From NCBI GenBank assembly GCA_963970005.1, contig CAXAMN010029027.1, positions 1,660,287 through 1,724,286 on the forward strand: DNA of 64,000 nt. Reading direction: 5' to 3'. Shown here in pieces: positions 1 through 11,162 of this stretch. The notes under the pieces were generated by a model. It saw only the letters and a list, made by a program, of their open reading frames with translations, was not told the origin of the DNA and did not search any database. The stretch comes from Durusdinium trenchii. Taxonomy: Eukaryota > Sar > Dinophyceae > Suessiales > Symbiodiniaceae. The stretch's first letter is position 1; each line of letters opens with the position of its first letter. A program made the position numbers and the translations under genes.

Positions 1-80
1 TACTACTACTACTACTACTACTCCTAGTGCTAGTACTAGTACTAGTACTAGTACTTCTACTACTCCTACTCCTACTCCTC
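1..80. repeat. ACT/CTAGTA microsatellite
   Basis: Pure ACT triplets pass into CTAGTA hexamers and then imperfect CTACTC units. The ORF across it is leucine/valine repeat only and is not a gene. A second array of the same composition and order lies at 48190-48256. Confidence 0.9.
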
Positions 81-762
81 CTCCCGCAGAATCCATTCGG
101 GCCGCTGTGGAGCGCCAAACAGCGGTTCTCGCGAAAAAGCGGTGTCTTTCTTCGCAGGAAGAAGAGAAGGAGGAAGAAGAAGAGGCGCATCCGTCTCGTT
201 TCGGTGCACGGGATGGAGAGATGGCGCCCGCACATGAGAGAGGGTGCCAGGGACTCGCTTGAGTGGTGCAGGGTTTCTCCGCTTCTCTTGCTTCTGAAAC
301 CCGACTGTCAGAGTGACAGAACTCTGGGGTTTGGTTCTTTGAGAAAGGCCTACACGGCATGACGTTCATGGTGAGTCATGGGATGTTCATTTTGGTTCAC
401 AACTGCTGAACATCACAACATCATGCTCTGAGCTTGATGCACTTTCCAACCACTCAACAAAAGATACACTCCCTGAAATCATCATGGAAGTAGAAAACCA
501 CTTTCATGATTATTTATTCTAGGGAGTGTACGACCCTCAGATTCACAAGACGAAAAGGACAGCGGCTCAAGATGCTTTTTGTTCTCAGCCCCCCATCGCA
601 CCCTCTGACACAGCATCCAACATCCAAACTCTTCCATAATTATCAATAATTAACCTCCTTCACAAGGGTTACTTCTACTACACCCCCGAAAGCTGACATA
701 CCGCTTTGTGTGGTCGCAACATAGCTTTGACTAGGCACAGTTGCCGCTTCGTAAGTCTTCAG

Positions 763-853
763 GGACCCCTTCCTCTTGGCACCTCGCCCCCGCGAGGAGC
801 TCTTTGTGGGAGACTTGGTGAAGATCAGCGGCGTCAGCGCCGATGTCCGGAAG
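763..853 (+). CDS. Gene A exon, first half of SH3-like repeat
   Basis: Acceptor CTTCAG precedes GGACCC, and donor GTGCGG follows an AAG codon. It encodes about 30 residues including ELFVGDLVKISGVSADVRK. GDLVKI is the typical opening of a Mib-type repeat. It ends in phase 0 and fits the next exon. Confidence 0.55.
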
Positions 854-1123
854 GTGCGGGTCTGAGTCCGTGTCTGCTGTGTCTGCCTGAAGAGTCGGTC
901 GCAATGCCGCAGGGAAGAGTCCATACCCTCATTTGAGGTTTGTTCTCCACTATAGTTCCTTTAGCGGGGGAGAAGGTATGGCGGCATAGATATATATATA
1001 TATATATATCAGTGATGGCCAAATTCCATGAGTTTCGGACATCTATATCCAAGTGTGTTCACTTCAGACTGGGCCGCGAAGATCTCTCCGATCGCCCTTC
1101 CAGACGGGGTGCACGCGCTGTAG

Positions 1124-1266
1124 GCGCTGTCGCACGTGGGCTTGTCCTGGGAGTCCTCCATGAGCGCTTTCTTGGGGCAGACTGGACGAGTGAAGACTGT
1201 GCAGATGAAGGAGGGCAAGCAACTGGTGGAGGCCCTCAAGCTTCGGCGCCATGCGCGTCCCCACTG
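1124..1266 (+). CDS. Gene A exon, second half of SH3-like repeat
   Basis: Starts after the TAG at 1121-1123 and ends at donor GTGAGG. It encodes ALSHVGLSWESSMSAF, then LGQTGRVKTVQMKEGKQ and LVEALKLRRHARPH. An in-frame TAG makes up the acceptor, so longer upstream exon versions are excluded. It ends with two bases of a codon, completed by exon 3 to give W. Confidence 0.55.
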
Positions 1267-1990
1267 GTGAGGGAGGTTCTGGGTGGCCGTTGGATGGCCT
1301 TTGCGGGCGAACACGTTTTGGGGGATTTTGTTTGTGAAGGTCGTTGAGAAGGTATGAAGCATGAGGGCTTGACGAAGGCCTGTGAAAGTACTGGCTGCCT
1401 TTTTGGCGGAAGGAAGAGAGTCAAAGAGAGGCAAGCGCATGAGATTCCAAAATTCCCAGCCAGTCAGCTGTCTACAGCTCGTGTTTTGGCTAGCTGGGCC
1501 TATGGGAAGTGCCAGCTGGAGGGACTTGCTTCTTTCGGGGGGCCATTTCCTCTACCAAATTGGGGCTTGGTCACTACGTGAGGTCCTTCGGAAACAAGTA
1601 TATAATCGCATTGGTGTTCTTCTTGATTCTCAAACAATTTAACAAACTGTTGAGGTTCTCTCCGCTGGCCAGGCCAGGACGCTGGCCACCGTGTTTGGCC
1701 ACACCCCTGAACCCTGTGTCCCGGTGTCGTCCTGCTGCCGTTGTCCTTTTGCCGTCCTTTGTCCGGGCTGGCGAACCCTGTGTCCTTCTCTTGTCCCTCC
1801 TGCTGTCCGAACGCTGGACCACCGGAATTCCAGGAATTGACGCCAAAAACAAGCTGAAACTGTTCGGGGTCTATGCTGGCATAAGGCTACCTTTTTTGAG
1901 CAAGCAATCCACACGTCATTGCTCCAAATGCAGACACTTTGGTTTCTGCTCCTCATAACCATAACCTTGCGCGTTTTCCCTTCGCATCAG

Positions 1991-2087
1991 GTTCAGCTTG
2001 GATCTGGTGCAGATGGTCCAAGCATGTCCATTGGTGTCTCAGCGCTGGAACTGCTGGGTGATGAAGAGGAGGAGGATGAGGCACGAC
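1991..2087 (+). CDS. Gene A exon, end of SH3-like repeat
   Basis: Acceptor CATCAG and donor GTGACG. In the phase set by the previous exon it reads WFSLDLVQMV and then a basic stretch. A W-x-x-x-D-L-V ending suits a Mib repeat. The competing frame gives LGDEEEEDEARR, which looks coding too but does not keep phase with the exon upstream. Confidence 0.4.
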
Positions 2088-2555
2088 GTGACGTCACTGG
2101 CCCAGGCTTCTCTCTGACAGGGAATGGGGGGAACTGAACATGGGGAACCCCAAACGCCCGTGGCTTTGGGTTTAATTGTTTTCAAGAAGAGACAGCTTCT
2201 TGGAAACCATAGAAGATTCATCTGGATTTCAATGTCCTTTGTTTCTGTTAAGGTACCCTTCACATTCTGTCCGCATGAAGTTTCCTTGCGTAGACAGGCT
2301 TTGAGCCATGTTCTCTCGGAAGAAAACACACACAGCAATATATGTCGCCACAAGACGGCAATTGCAACATCACCTGCCTAGATTTTCCTATATTCAGGGA
2401 CAGACCGCATGTTTCTCACGGGGGAACGGGGCTTTTTCTCACTCTCATCGTCCGCACTGCCGCTCCAGTTCTGATGTTTCACTCCGCTCGGCTCATGTCA
2501 CCGGATCAGAGGACTCCGCTCCCATCGACCCCGCTCCCACGGATCGCTTTTGCAG

Positions 2556-2631
2556 GATGGTGAGGCGGAGGATCAGAACGACGAGGACGAGGCGGATGAC
2601 GGACACGTGTATCGCGTCAACGAGACGCCTG
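2556..2631 (+). CDS. Gene A exon, acidic segment
   Basis: Acceptor TTTGCAG, donor GTGAGA. It encodes an aspartate/glutamate-rich piece, EAEDQNDEDEADDGHVYRV, then NETP. It is in phase with 1991-2087. Probably an acidic linker. Confidence 0.6.
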
Positions 2632-2834
2632 GTGAGAACGAGGAGCGTCCGGATCCGAAGGGCTGTCCGGAACCAGAACGGATCCGAAGGGTCCGAAGTC
2701 GGTTCGCTTTCGGGTGTCCGGAAGTATGCTTCCGGTCGCCACGGTCCTTCTTTTTTTAAAATGTATTCAATAGATTGGTCCGCAAGGTCGAGTGATTGAG
2801 GGTGATTGAGGGTCAAAGGGTTGCACAACAGGAT

Positions 2835-2923
2835 CCCAGGACCTTTTTGAGCAGGTGGTTGACACCCCGAATCAGCTCCAAGAGGCTATTTATAGACACC
2901 TCTTGGAAGGAAGGTCCTGGTAG
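2835..2923. mobile_element. Family A MITE-like element, copy 1
   Basis: Palindromic element with ends CCCAGGACCT and AGGTCCTGGTAG and the internal motif GGCTATTTATAGACACC shared with other copies. Diverged. No ORF. It lies downstream of the gene A exons. Confidence 0.6.
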
Positions 2924-3691
2924 AAAGGTCAATGATTCCATCCACAGGGTCCTCGTTTTGTCGTGGAGCTTGATCCTCGCGTCCGCCCGCGTCCGCTCGC
3001 GTCCCCCGGCCTCGTGCCGTCGACCCGCAAGTCACTCCACCAGTCGACCCTCTCCAACTAGTTGTGTTTGAGCGGACGGGCAGGCTTGGGTGCTTCAAAA
3101 CATCACCACTCATCATCTTCCACGTTAAGAGATGCATGCATCCATTTCTCGGAAGCATCTCGGTTCGTTTGGTCTTTTTCGGGGACCCGACCGACCTGTT
3201 TCAGGCCTTAGCATGGATGCTTCGCATGGAGCGGGTTACGCACCATGCTGGTCCCGGACGGTCCAGTCCACAAGGGGAACACCATGAGGACAGGTGCATG
3301 GACCAGGTGAAGGACGGCGTGGGTGTCCATGCACGGTGTCCATGCACCACCTCTTCCGGCGCGAAACGGTGGGTGCTGGAGACGGAAAGAGGTGATCCTT
3401 TTTTGGTTGGGGGAATTCTCTTCCAGCTTCGGTGGGGGTTTCCCCTCAGCTGGCGCCAAGGAAAGTGAGGGACCTCACCAAAGCGGGCAAATGCGCCACC
3501 GGCATCGTCCCTGGCCGACGGAGCGGGGTCGTCGGGGGCTCGGCGTAGGATCCGTGGTGGATGGCCAAGGGGTCCCCCTTTTTCTGAGGACCAATGAGTT
3601 TTCCCAAGACCAAACAAGTGGTGCCATCCACGAAACCATGATTTTTTGAGGGGAGTGTATGCAAATAAAGTTCTATATTTGCAAAACTCAT

Positions 3692-3778
3692 ATACCAGGT
3701 CCCCCTAAGGGGTGGTTAATGGACATCCCTTAACCTCTAAGGAGCTATAATTGGACACCCCTTAAGGGGGCCCTGGTC
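3692..3778. mobile_element. Family A MITE-like element, copy 2
   Basis: Starts TACCAGG and ends CCCTGGTC, with the shared core AGCTATAATTGGACACC and flanking AAGGGGTGG. No ORF. Diverged copy. Confidence 0.65.
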
Positions 3779-5026
3779 CGGATTTGGATGGGTGCCAGAC
3801 TTCATCGCTTGCTCCTGATTTAACACTTCTAGAACAGGAGGCAAACCTTCAGGTCCAGCTTGTGATCGGCCTGGGTGATCGGCCTGGTCCGTGTGTCTCA
3901 CACAGAGACCACCGCCGTGTGTCCCTGGTTCGTGAACAGAGTGACGCACGGTCGACCGTAGCGGGGCGAAGAAGACGTCCAACGCCTCGGCCGGGAAGAG
4001 ACGTCGGCCCCCCGAGGTGACGAAGGTTGGCGACAACTCCACCTGTGATGTGACTGGGATCCAACACCATCGCCATGGACATCAAAGGTCAAAAAGGGAA
4101 GAAGCGTTTGGAACAGCTCGTTGGGTCTTTTTGGTTCTTGTTCTTCGTCCGTGCAAGTTGTTCTGGATCCGGAGGTTCGCTTCTTCACAAATGAGAGGAG
4201 AGACTTGAGAGACACATTGACACAGTCGAAACATGTGTGTCTTCATGTGTCTTCCTGTCTTCCTGCAGTCAAGGAAAACACAAAAAACAAGCACGCTTGA
4301 AACGGGTGCCAGGCTTCTGCCTTGGTATCCGAGCTGTGCTTTTCGTTTTTCCCTTTCTTTCTAACACGTGGGCATCGACACGCGTAGCGTGTGTGGCATC
4401 GAGCGATTTGCGTTGGGCCGTACCGTACCGTTTTCGCGCGCAAGCTTAAGCGAGGTGAAGTATGACGACGGCAGTGCTCGCACGGGCGTACCTTTGAAAC
4501 AATTGCGCCCTCTGGAGCAAGCCGAATCCGACGGCACCGGGCTATCCTACACGACGACCTTCAATGCCCTTCGCCTGCAGCACCTGCAGCACGTAGCGGC
4601 TGATGCGGGGTGTGTGTGTGGAGAAACGGCGCCGGTCTTACAAAAGAACCACTTGGCTGAGTCCAATTCGTTTGAAGAGGTTCAATTGTTAAGATGTTGA
4701 TCAACACTTGAAGAACTGCAGTAACCGCTGATGGGGCAAGTCTCCGCACCTATAAGACTACACTCCTACTTGGATGTGTTTTCTCTTCATCGATGCTCAA
4801 CACTGTGGGAAGTTGGCAACGTGGAGAGCAGTTTGTGACATCACTCACATCGCCAACTGACATCACCAAGATGCAGGAAAAAGACATCTCCCCCTAGTGA
4901 AGAGAGATTTGTTTCCAACGTTGTAGGCGGCAGCCTCATGGGCGAGAACACTTGAGCCATATCTCGATGAGTTTCATAGCTTACAAGCACTTGTGTTAAG
5001 TCGTCTGGTCTTGTAGAAAGTCGTCT

Positions 5027-5230
5027 GGATGTTGCGTTTCCATTGGGGTTAGATGCAAGATGGCAATATAACTGGAAGAGCATTAGGTCAACAACATTGT
5101 TTGGATGCTGCGTTTCCATTGGGGTTAGATGCAAGATGTCACCCTCATTGGAAGATAAGCTTTGGAGCGTCAGTTCAACACCATTGTTTGGGTACATGGG
5201 GCGTGAGTACATGGGGCGTGGGTACATGGG
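5027..5230. repeat. Tandem duplication with short 15-bp repeats
   Basis: A 36-base unit at 5027-5062 recurs at 5103-5138 with one mismatch, and the motif CATTGTTTGG follows each copy. Three units of GTACATGGGGCGTG(A/G) follow at 5192-5230. Confidence 0.8.
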
Positions 5231-5538
5231 TGCATGGGACTCGCGCGGCACTCGCGCCAGCCTCACCATGTTTCCTTTAGTGATCTTTTCCACATGAAGG
5301 TCATCAATGCACAGCTTTTGAAGAGCAAAGCAAGCAGGGCAGCATGCTGCATCTATGTTTAGGGGGTAATCTTCACGATAGTCCTAACCTTGCGTTCTGA
5401 TTGGGGTTCGGTCACCAAAACGCTGCAAACTTCGACATAAAACTAGTTCTTTCCTGCACAGGGGCAGTGAATTCTTGATGTATAGCAGTTTTGACAAACA
5501 TACTTCCGTAGAGCGTTTACATTGTGTTTTACATAAAA

Positions 5539-5620
5539 CGGGTGACTTTTCGCGAGCCGGGTGACTTTTGACGAATGCTGCGTTTTGCGGCCGGGTGACT
5601 TTCTGCACACCCGGGTGACT
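5539..5620. repeat. Four CGGGTGACT units
   Basis: CGGGTGACT occurs four times in about 80 bases, separated by unrelated spacers. No coding sense seen. Confidence 0.75.
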
Positions 5621-5721
5621 AAACCCCAGCGCTAGTATGGTCAGTCTCCCTTTCGGCCTCCCTTTTCGGTCTCCACCAAAAACCGCCCTCTCCCAACACC
5701 GGGGGTTCTCTCCGACCGCAG

Positions 5722-5932
5722 TGGCCTTCTTCTGCGACCCGAAAAGCTCCCGACCGGAACTGAGGAGTTCGACTTCACCACGGGGCAGTTGCCCACTGGT
5801 GTCGAGGCGGTGGGTGAAGGGGTGGAGCTCAAGGCTGGACGTGGCGGGGAGACCTTCCTGGTGGTGCGCAAAGGAACCTACTTGAGGCGAGGACGAGTGG
5901 ATGAAGTGGATGGGGCGGAGCGGTGGTCAGCT
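5722..5932 (+). CDS. Exon, unassigned gene, beta-rich domain piece
   Basis: Acceptor CCGCAG and donor GTGGGT bound a 70-codon open stretch. It encodes PEKLPTGTEEFDFTTGQ, then GVELKAGRGGETFLVVRKGT and YLRRGRVDEVDGAERW. Alternating charged and hydrophobic residues suggest beta strands. The frame has no stop and amino-acid use is balanced, unlike the other frames. Family not recognised. Confidence 0.65.
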
Positions 5933-6998
5933 GTGGGTGATGGACATTCAACAAATAGCAAAACGAAGGTGCAGAGGTGCAGAGCTGGTTCTTCCACCAC
6001 CGCAGGGTTTTCCGCTTGGAAGCCAGGTGACCCCTCTTACAAAATCGGCTTCTTCAAGGATCAAAAAAGAGCCTGTAGAAGCCTGTAGGAGCCCTCTTTG
6101 CACATGCGCAAGGGTGAAAACACTGGCTGGTAAAGAGTAAGAGTCGTAAGAGTTTATGTTTGTAACACGTCTTTTCCTGGCCTTTTTGTTGATTTTGGGG
6201 ATGTTCTTGGCCTCTTGCTTTCCCCAGCCGTACTAACCCCACATGTGACACGGATCACTCTTGGGGACGTGAAACCACCTCGAGACCGAGACCTTCGAAT
6301 CGAGTCGAGGTTGCCCTTCAAGGGCATGCGACACGAGCGCTTGCGACCGGGCGAGTCGATTCCATCCTACACCCTGACGCTGGAATTGCAGTTGGACAAC
6401 CAACATCCTCAGCTGGAGCATCCTTGGTGTCTCTACCAGGCGGCTGGGACGGGGAGACCTGAGACCTGGAGGAGGAAGACATCGAGGGGCAGAACTTGCG
6501 TTTTGGGGAAGTTCTGCAGCTTCCTTGGCCGTTGCTTCCTCCTTGAAGTAAACAGATCCAGACTTGTTGAAGTATATAAACAGATCCGTCCATCATAGGA
6601 TATCGGATATCCTGCTATTCCCAATAGAAGGACTAGGGCGTTCGGACTTTCTTCCTGGCGGGCGGAACGCCTGGGAGGTCTCCCTAATGGCCCAATATTG
6701 ATACCTACACCCCGAAGGTTTCACACGAAAACGGCAGCGTGACCATGGGGCCATGAAGAACAGCTGACATTTTGGGAGCATCAAGGTCACAATCGTGTGT
6801 ACTCCCTACCTTAGGTTGGAGGCCGCTCTTAGGTTGCTTCTAGTAGGGAGACCGACTGGGTGGGCGTTCCGACCTCAAGGGAGAAGGGAAATAGACCAGT
6901 CTACCCGGTTTCCTAATACATACACACCCATTGTCAGTGTTCAGAAAAGTGAGAGCAGATTTCCAGTTTGCACAAGCACTGAGGCAAGCTTCCCTGAG

Positions 6999-7064
6999 GT
7001 TCACGAATCCGACGAGCTTTGCTTGGTGGCCAAGGCACGCCAAGAAGCCGAGAAGTCGGAACCG
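6999..7064 (+). CDS. Exon, unassigned gene
   Basis: A 22-codon piece after CCTGAG, ending at GTGTTG. It encodes VHESDELCLVAKARQEAEK, a helix-like sequence. Short, so moderate support only. Confidence 0.45.
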
Positions 7065-7299
7065 GTGTTGGCTACGGAAGGAGTCGGCTTCTTTCGGTCA
7101 GTATGACGGGCGAAGTCGAAGTCCAGTCGACGAAAAGGGACACATCTTTCGCTGATTCGAGTTTTGAACCATCGATCGGTCCATCTCGTCATCGAGTTCG
7201 ATCGAGGCATGGATTTCGAGTCGAGGCATGGATCGTCTTCGTTCCAAAACCACTTCGCCTTTTCTGCACGGAGGGTACCGCCACCTTCACCGCCTTGAG

Positions 7300-7439
7300 G
7301 AAACCAACACCGCTGAAGAGCCGAAACGTGTCGCCCCGTGTTGGAACGCCGGAACGCAGGCGCGCATGGAGTTCCCTCAATGGATGGTGGGCACCGACAT
7401 CGATGGTCGCTTGCCCGTGACCTTGGAGATGGATCCGAA
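7300..7439 (+). CDS. Exon, unassigned gene
   Basis: Reads ETNTAEEPKRVAPCWNAG, then MEFPQWMVGTDIDGRLPV and TLEMDP. The frame is open for more than 140 codons around it. The 5' limit (AG at 7298-7299) is uncertain, and an alternative donor GTGACC sits near 7417. Confidence 0.5.
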
Positions 7440-8174
7440 GTCTAAGGCAGAGGGGTTTTGGATGGTTTTGGGGTTTACGGGGGGTCCATGTAGGCTCTCG
7501 ATTCTTTTTTACCCCCAAGCCGCTGCCTGGCTTTTAGGCTTTTTCACTCTCAAAGGGGAGGAGGTTTCTGAATCAAGAGTCTACATGAGGGGGAGGGAAG
7601 GGGCGGGGGCGGAGGCGAGTGGAAGGTTGGTTGAAATGCTGAGTTGGGTGAAATGGATCGAAGATGATTGAAGATCCACTGTATACAGTCTGTATACAGT
7701 CTGTATGATGTGTCATGAGTTCCAGGCTTCATCACCCAGGCTTCAGGCTCGTTTCAACGATCTAGGGCGTGAGGATCCTTCTGATCCTCACGTAGTTTTG
7801 CCTTCAAAATCATCAGCTCAGTGGCTGAGAGGTGGGGATCAAAGCCGCATGGAGCTTGATGGTGTTCATTTCTGTCTTTTTGCATTGAAACAACTGCTCC
7901 ATCGCTATGAGGACTCAAGTACCCGCCTTTGCAGAAAAGGACCGGAGTGGCCTCAGTTGGAGTGGCTTGACGGTGTTCATTTCTTGAGCCAGCTTGATGG
8001 TCGCCGCCTCAGGGTCATCCCTGAACTTGATAGGTCCTTCCGCTAGAGTGACGGCTCGAGTTGCTCACTCCGCGACGGGGTCGCGCCACGACACCCCCTG
8101 CAGCCTTTGAAGCTCAAGGAACCTCCCTGACGTCCCGCGACCGCCACGACTCTCAAAGTGCCCTTCGTCACGCC

Positions 8175-8516
8175 ATGTCCCGGCGACCTCGAGCGCCCGC
8201 GCTGCTTCTGCTCGCTGTGATTGGCCTGGGCAGGTTGAGTTGGTCGTCCAACTCACCCTTCTGTGCGCCGAAGGCGGGTGTGGATGTCACACCACGTGGG
8301 GTGCTGACCGGTCTGCAGGTGACCAAAGTGCAGACGTCCGTGCCTGCAATCCACCATGAGCATGTACAAGCTCCAAAGACCCCGGTGGCTCAAATCATCC
8401 TGTTGGATGGTGTGCTTCTTCTCACGGCTTTCGTGGTGAATCTCAAGTGTGCGAACCGACTGCGCGGAGTGCTTAGCCCAGAAGTCTTCTGGGGCCGACT
8501 CTTTGTGTGGATATGA
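8175..8516 (+). CDS. Small ORF with signal peptide and FCAP motif, possible plastid protein
   Basis: 113 codons from ATG to TGA. Residues 1-25 form a classic signal peptide: two arginines, then PALLLLAVIGLGRLSWSS. FCAP follows directly. In peridinin dinoflagellates nuclear-coded plastid proteins carry a signal peptide and then an F-x-A-P motif, so plastid targeting is a fair guess. A second hydrophobic stretch (QIILLDGVLLLTAFVV) lies near residues 73-88. It may be intronless, or exon 1 may end at GTGTGG (8278). The mature family is not recognised. Confidence 0.5.
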   Translation: MSRRPRAPALLLLAVIGLGRLSWSSNSPFCAPKAGVDVTPRGVLTGLQVTKVQTSVPAIHHEHVQAPKTPVAQIILLDGVLLLTAFVVNLKCANRLRGVLSPEVFWGRLFVWI

Positions 8517-9971
8517 AGTGAAGCGGCTGTGGGCTAAAACGCCCTTGTACAAACTCCAATGCAGATTGTATTGTGGATATCGTTGATAAGATCACGCCTG
8601 CAACCAACCGGTGAAAGCAGGAAATGTGCATGTGCCAGCTTGGTCACAGTGCCCACCCACTGGCGCTGCGCAGTGCTGCTGCAGGTGCTGATAACAGACC
8701 CATATAGAGATGAACTGCTCGCTTTTCCTCGCAAGTCAGGCATTCACCCCAAGCGCAATCCACAACCTATATTGAGGGAGGAAGAATATGGACGAACCAT
8801 AGTCAGTTTGCTGCAACATCACCTGTGATGATATAGTTTGTTGTGGAATCTTGGGAGTGTCATGAGGCCTGATTTGTTGATTTCGTGTAACGAACGAGCC
8901 TGCCGATGCTGCGGTGTCTTTTTTTCGACCGCACCAAGGCCACCGGCGACACCAAACATGGAAAACGGGCCGAAACCTGCAGAGGGCAGCAGGTTGTTGG
9001 CCGCAGGTTGGAGGTGTTGCACTCAACACTCGCAACCCTGAAAATGGCACCCTGAAAAACATGAAACACCAGTTATCAGACTGTTTTATGGTTATGGCGT
9101 TGCATAGGAGTTATGCTAACCCCATTTTTTTCTAGACTGTTAGCTGTGGCTTCCAGGTCCACGGGCCCGCGGGATCTCTTTTTGGGTCTTACCCAGACCA
9201 GCTCTGCGGAGCTGTGCGGAGCTGTGCGGAGCAAGAGTAGCGCAGGTCTTGGCCGGGTTGCTGCCTGGCACGGTCCTTCAGTTTCTTGGCTGATCATGGT
9301 TATTCATGGTTATTCTGTTTTTGATGCGTCAGGGCCTCAGGGTCTGTTTCTTATATTTTTTGGTAATGTATTATATCAATAGATATGGCATGCTCTACCA
9401 GTAGTCAGGGTGGGCAACATTTGGTGCTCCGACCTTGTGTTTGGGTGGCTTGCGGGGCAGAGATCTGAATTTATACCTCTTTCCATCTCTTTCCCATAAG
9501 ATGGTTGAATGGCAGCATGGAAGTTGACAGAGGTGTCATGGCAGTAGGTAGGGGTGGAAAGATGTATCCCTAAACTTCTGAGAAACGAGTATTTTTCACC
9601 TGAGGTAGATGAACAGCTAGGACGCCACTTGCACTCTGTTGAACTTGTAGGCAGGTGGTTTCCATAAAAGGTTAAGCTGAGTGCCAGAGCAACATGGACA
9701 GCTTTTATCAAACCTACTGCAAATCACCTGCAGTGAAAGGTGAATTGAGGGGCATCGGGTATGCCCCGTGAACCCCGCCTCCATAATCTCTGCAGCTCTC
9801 AGAAAACACCGCTCGAGTTCGTCAGAAGCATCTCCGACCTTCACTCACTAGCTAGTTCTTCATTCAGGACCGATATGGCTGTGAGTCGCGGCACCTCCCC
9901 CACCAAACCATGCTAGGTGGACCTCCCTTACATCAGGGTGCCTGGGTTTTGACCAAAACCAGCCAATCTAG
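8517..9971. other. Stretch without confident exon
   Basis: Contains a small GAGCTGTGCG tandem repeat at 9201-9232. A run near 8900-9030 has open frames on both strands, but no consistent splice sites and no convincing protein sequence. Confidence 0.5.
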
Positions 9972-10032
9972 ATTTCCTGCCCATGCTGCCCATGGTGCCC
10001 ACGTCGCATGTCGGCACTCCCGAGGCAGTGCG
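9972..10032 (+). CDS. Short exon, unassigned
   Basis: Acceptor ATCTAG, strong donor GTGAGG. It encodes FLPMLPMVPTSHVGTPEAV. A second short piece (ATKFSLEEILGE) lies in another frame at about 10095-10131. Confidence 0.4.
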
Positions 10033-10191
10033 GTGAGGTGCAACGGTTGCCCAGTGGCTCCCGTCGCGTCCCCGTGAAGTTCAAGCGCCAGGCGCCACCA
10101 AATTCTCCCTTGAGGAGATCCTGGGAGAGGATGTCGGTCTCCCTTTTTTGGGAGGTTTTGAAAGGTGAACGGGTCATGTCATGCGTTTTTA

Positions 10192-10281
10192 TACCAGGGC
10201 CTTAGATCGGGGTGGTTTTTCTGGACACCCCTTATTAAGGCTAAGGGGCTATAAATAGACACCCTTGGAGGGTCCTGGTAT
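10192..10281. mobile_element. Family A MITE-like element, copy 3
   Basis: TACCAGGGCC at the left end and GGTCCTGGTA at the right, both bounded by TA. It carries GGCTATAAATAGACACCC in the middle. The arms fold back on each other. Confidence 0.75.
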
Positions 10282-11022
10282 GTTTTGATTGTAGGTCAGA
10301 ACTGCTCAGAAGCTCCACCCGAAGAAGGCGTTGCTGTGCGCTGCAGACCGTCAAAACGCCGAGAGTCGGTCCTGTTTAGGCGCTGACGGCCGTGGAAGAG
10401 GAGGAGGTCACCTCAAAGAAGCCCCAGAGCGGTGTCTCGTGCTGTTTTTGAGATCTTGTTTTGTTCTCACTCATGACTTGCCCACAAATGGACGGTGTTT
10501 TTGCGGCCATGGGCCGGGCTCGGCTCTTTCGCAACGAACAGCGTCTGAGTTTGCAGCCCTCAACTTCGAGCCGGCGAAGAAAAGAGATTTGCTGCTTATT
10601 TGTTACGACAGAACCCACTAATCAGAGCACGATCACAGGAATTAAGCTACGTCAAGGGGGCCATATTGCCACAATGGCATTCAGTTGTGTTCCATGCATC
10701 AAACTAAGACCTTTGGAGGATGTTCTTCTGTCCCATGATTACTTTGGGCTTTTCATCCCGGATCTGGATGTGCCTGTTCAGTGTTCCGCACGCTCTGTTG
10801 GCGAACACCTCACAAAAGGGACGGCCAGCACCGTGATCTTTGACTTATATTATGGCCAGTTTTTGCTGCATCTCCCCGAATGCTCTGCCTTCGCATGCCC
10901 AGATAAAACATACAGGTTAAACGTTTCCAGTGGGTGAAGGGCCTCCCAACTCCCTTTCACTTTCGCCATTACGGTGCCCCTCGCCTCTCCCTCGCTCCCT
11001 CGCTCGGCCCGCGCCTCTGGAG

Positions 11023-11162
11023 GCGCGGCACCTCCCACGCCGCCTCCCTCCACGGGAGCCGCCCCATCGGGTCGAAACCGAGGCAAGCTGGGCGGCGGCG
11101 GTTTGATGCCGGCCCCGACGGGCGACCAGTTCGATCTCTTCAAAGCGGCACAAGAGGAGGAC
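11023..11162 (+). CDS. Exon, Gly/Pro-rich segment
   Basis: Pyrimidine-rich acceptor ending CTGGAG and strong donor GTGAGA. It encodes PPTPPPSTGAAPSGRN, a glycine run, then PAPTGDQFDLFKAAQEED. A disordered linker followed by a short helix. Confidence 0.55.

Larger units (their letters stand above)
763..2631 (+). other. Gene A model: four exons with Mib/KEG-like SH3 repeat
   Basis: Four exons (763-853, 1124-1266, 1991-2087, 2556-2631) join with one reading frame across all three introns. The first two exons give GDLVKISG, then about ten residues later GLSWESSMSAFLGQTGRVK. That pattern of a GDLVK start, a conserved W and LGQxGRV is the signature of the SH3-like repeats of Mind bomb and plant KEG ubiquitin ligases. 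Such domains bind substrate, so a ubiquitin-related role is possible. No RING or ankyrin part is in view. The 5' end lies upstream or is not recognised. The frame of exon 3 is the weakest point, because another frame of it encodes an acidic stretch matching exon 4. Confidence 0.45.
2924..5721. other. Long stretch without confident exon
   Basis: Contains a family A element and two local tandem repeats. A run near 2948-3062 (encoding ELDPRVRPRPLASPG) has an acceptor and a coding look, but it breaks phase with gene A and is left uncalled. Otherwise probably intron or intergenic. Confidence 0.5.

Noticed and set aside
27-362. ORF beginning with a Leu/Val run, signal-peptide-like
   Set aside because: The hydrophobic run is the translated microsatellite. 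The rest is basic and featureless.
2948-3062. Possible exon (ELDPRVRPRPLASPG)
   Set aside because: Acceptor is present, but the frame does not join to gene A and the segment ends in a stop with no donor.
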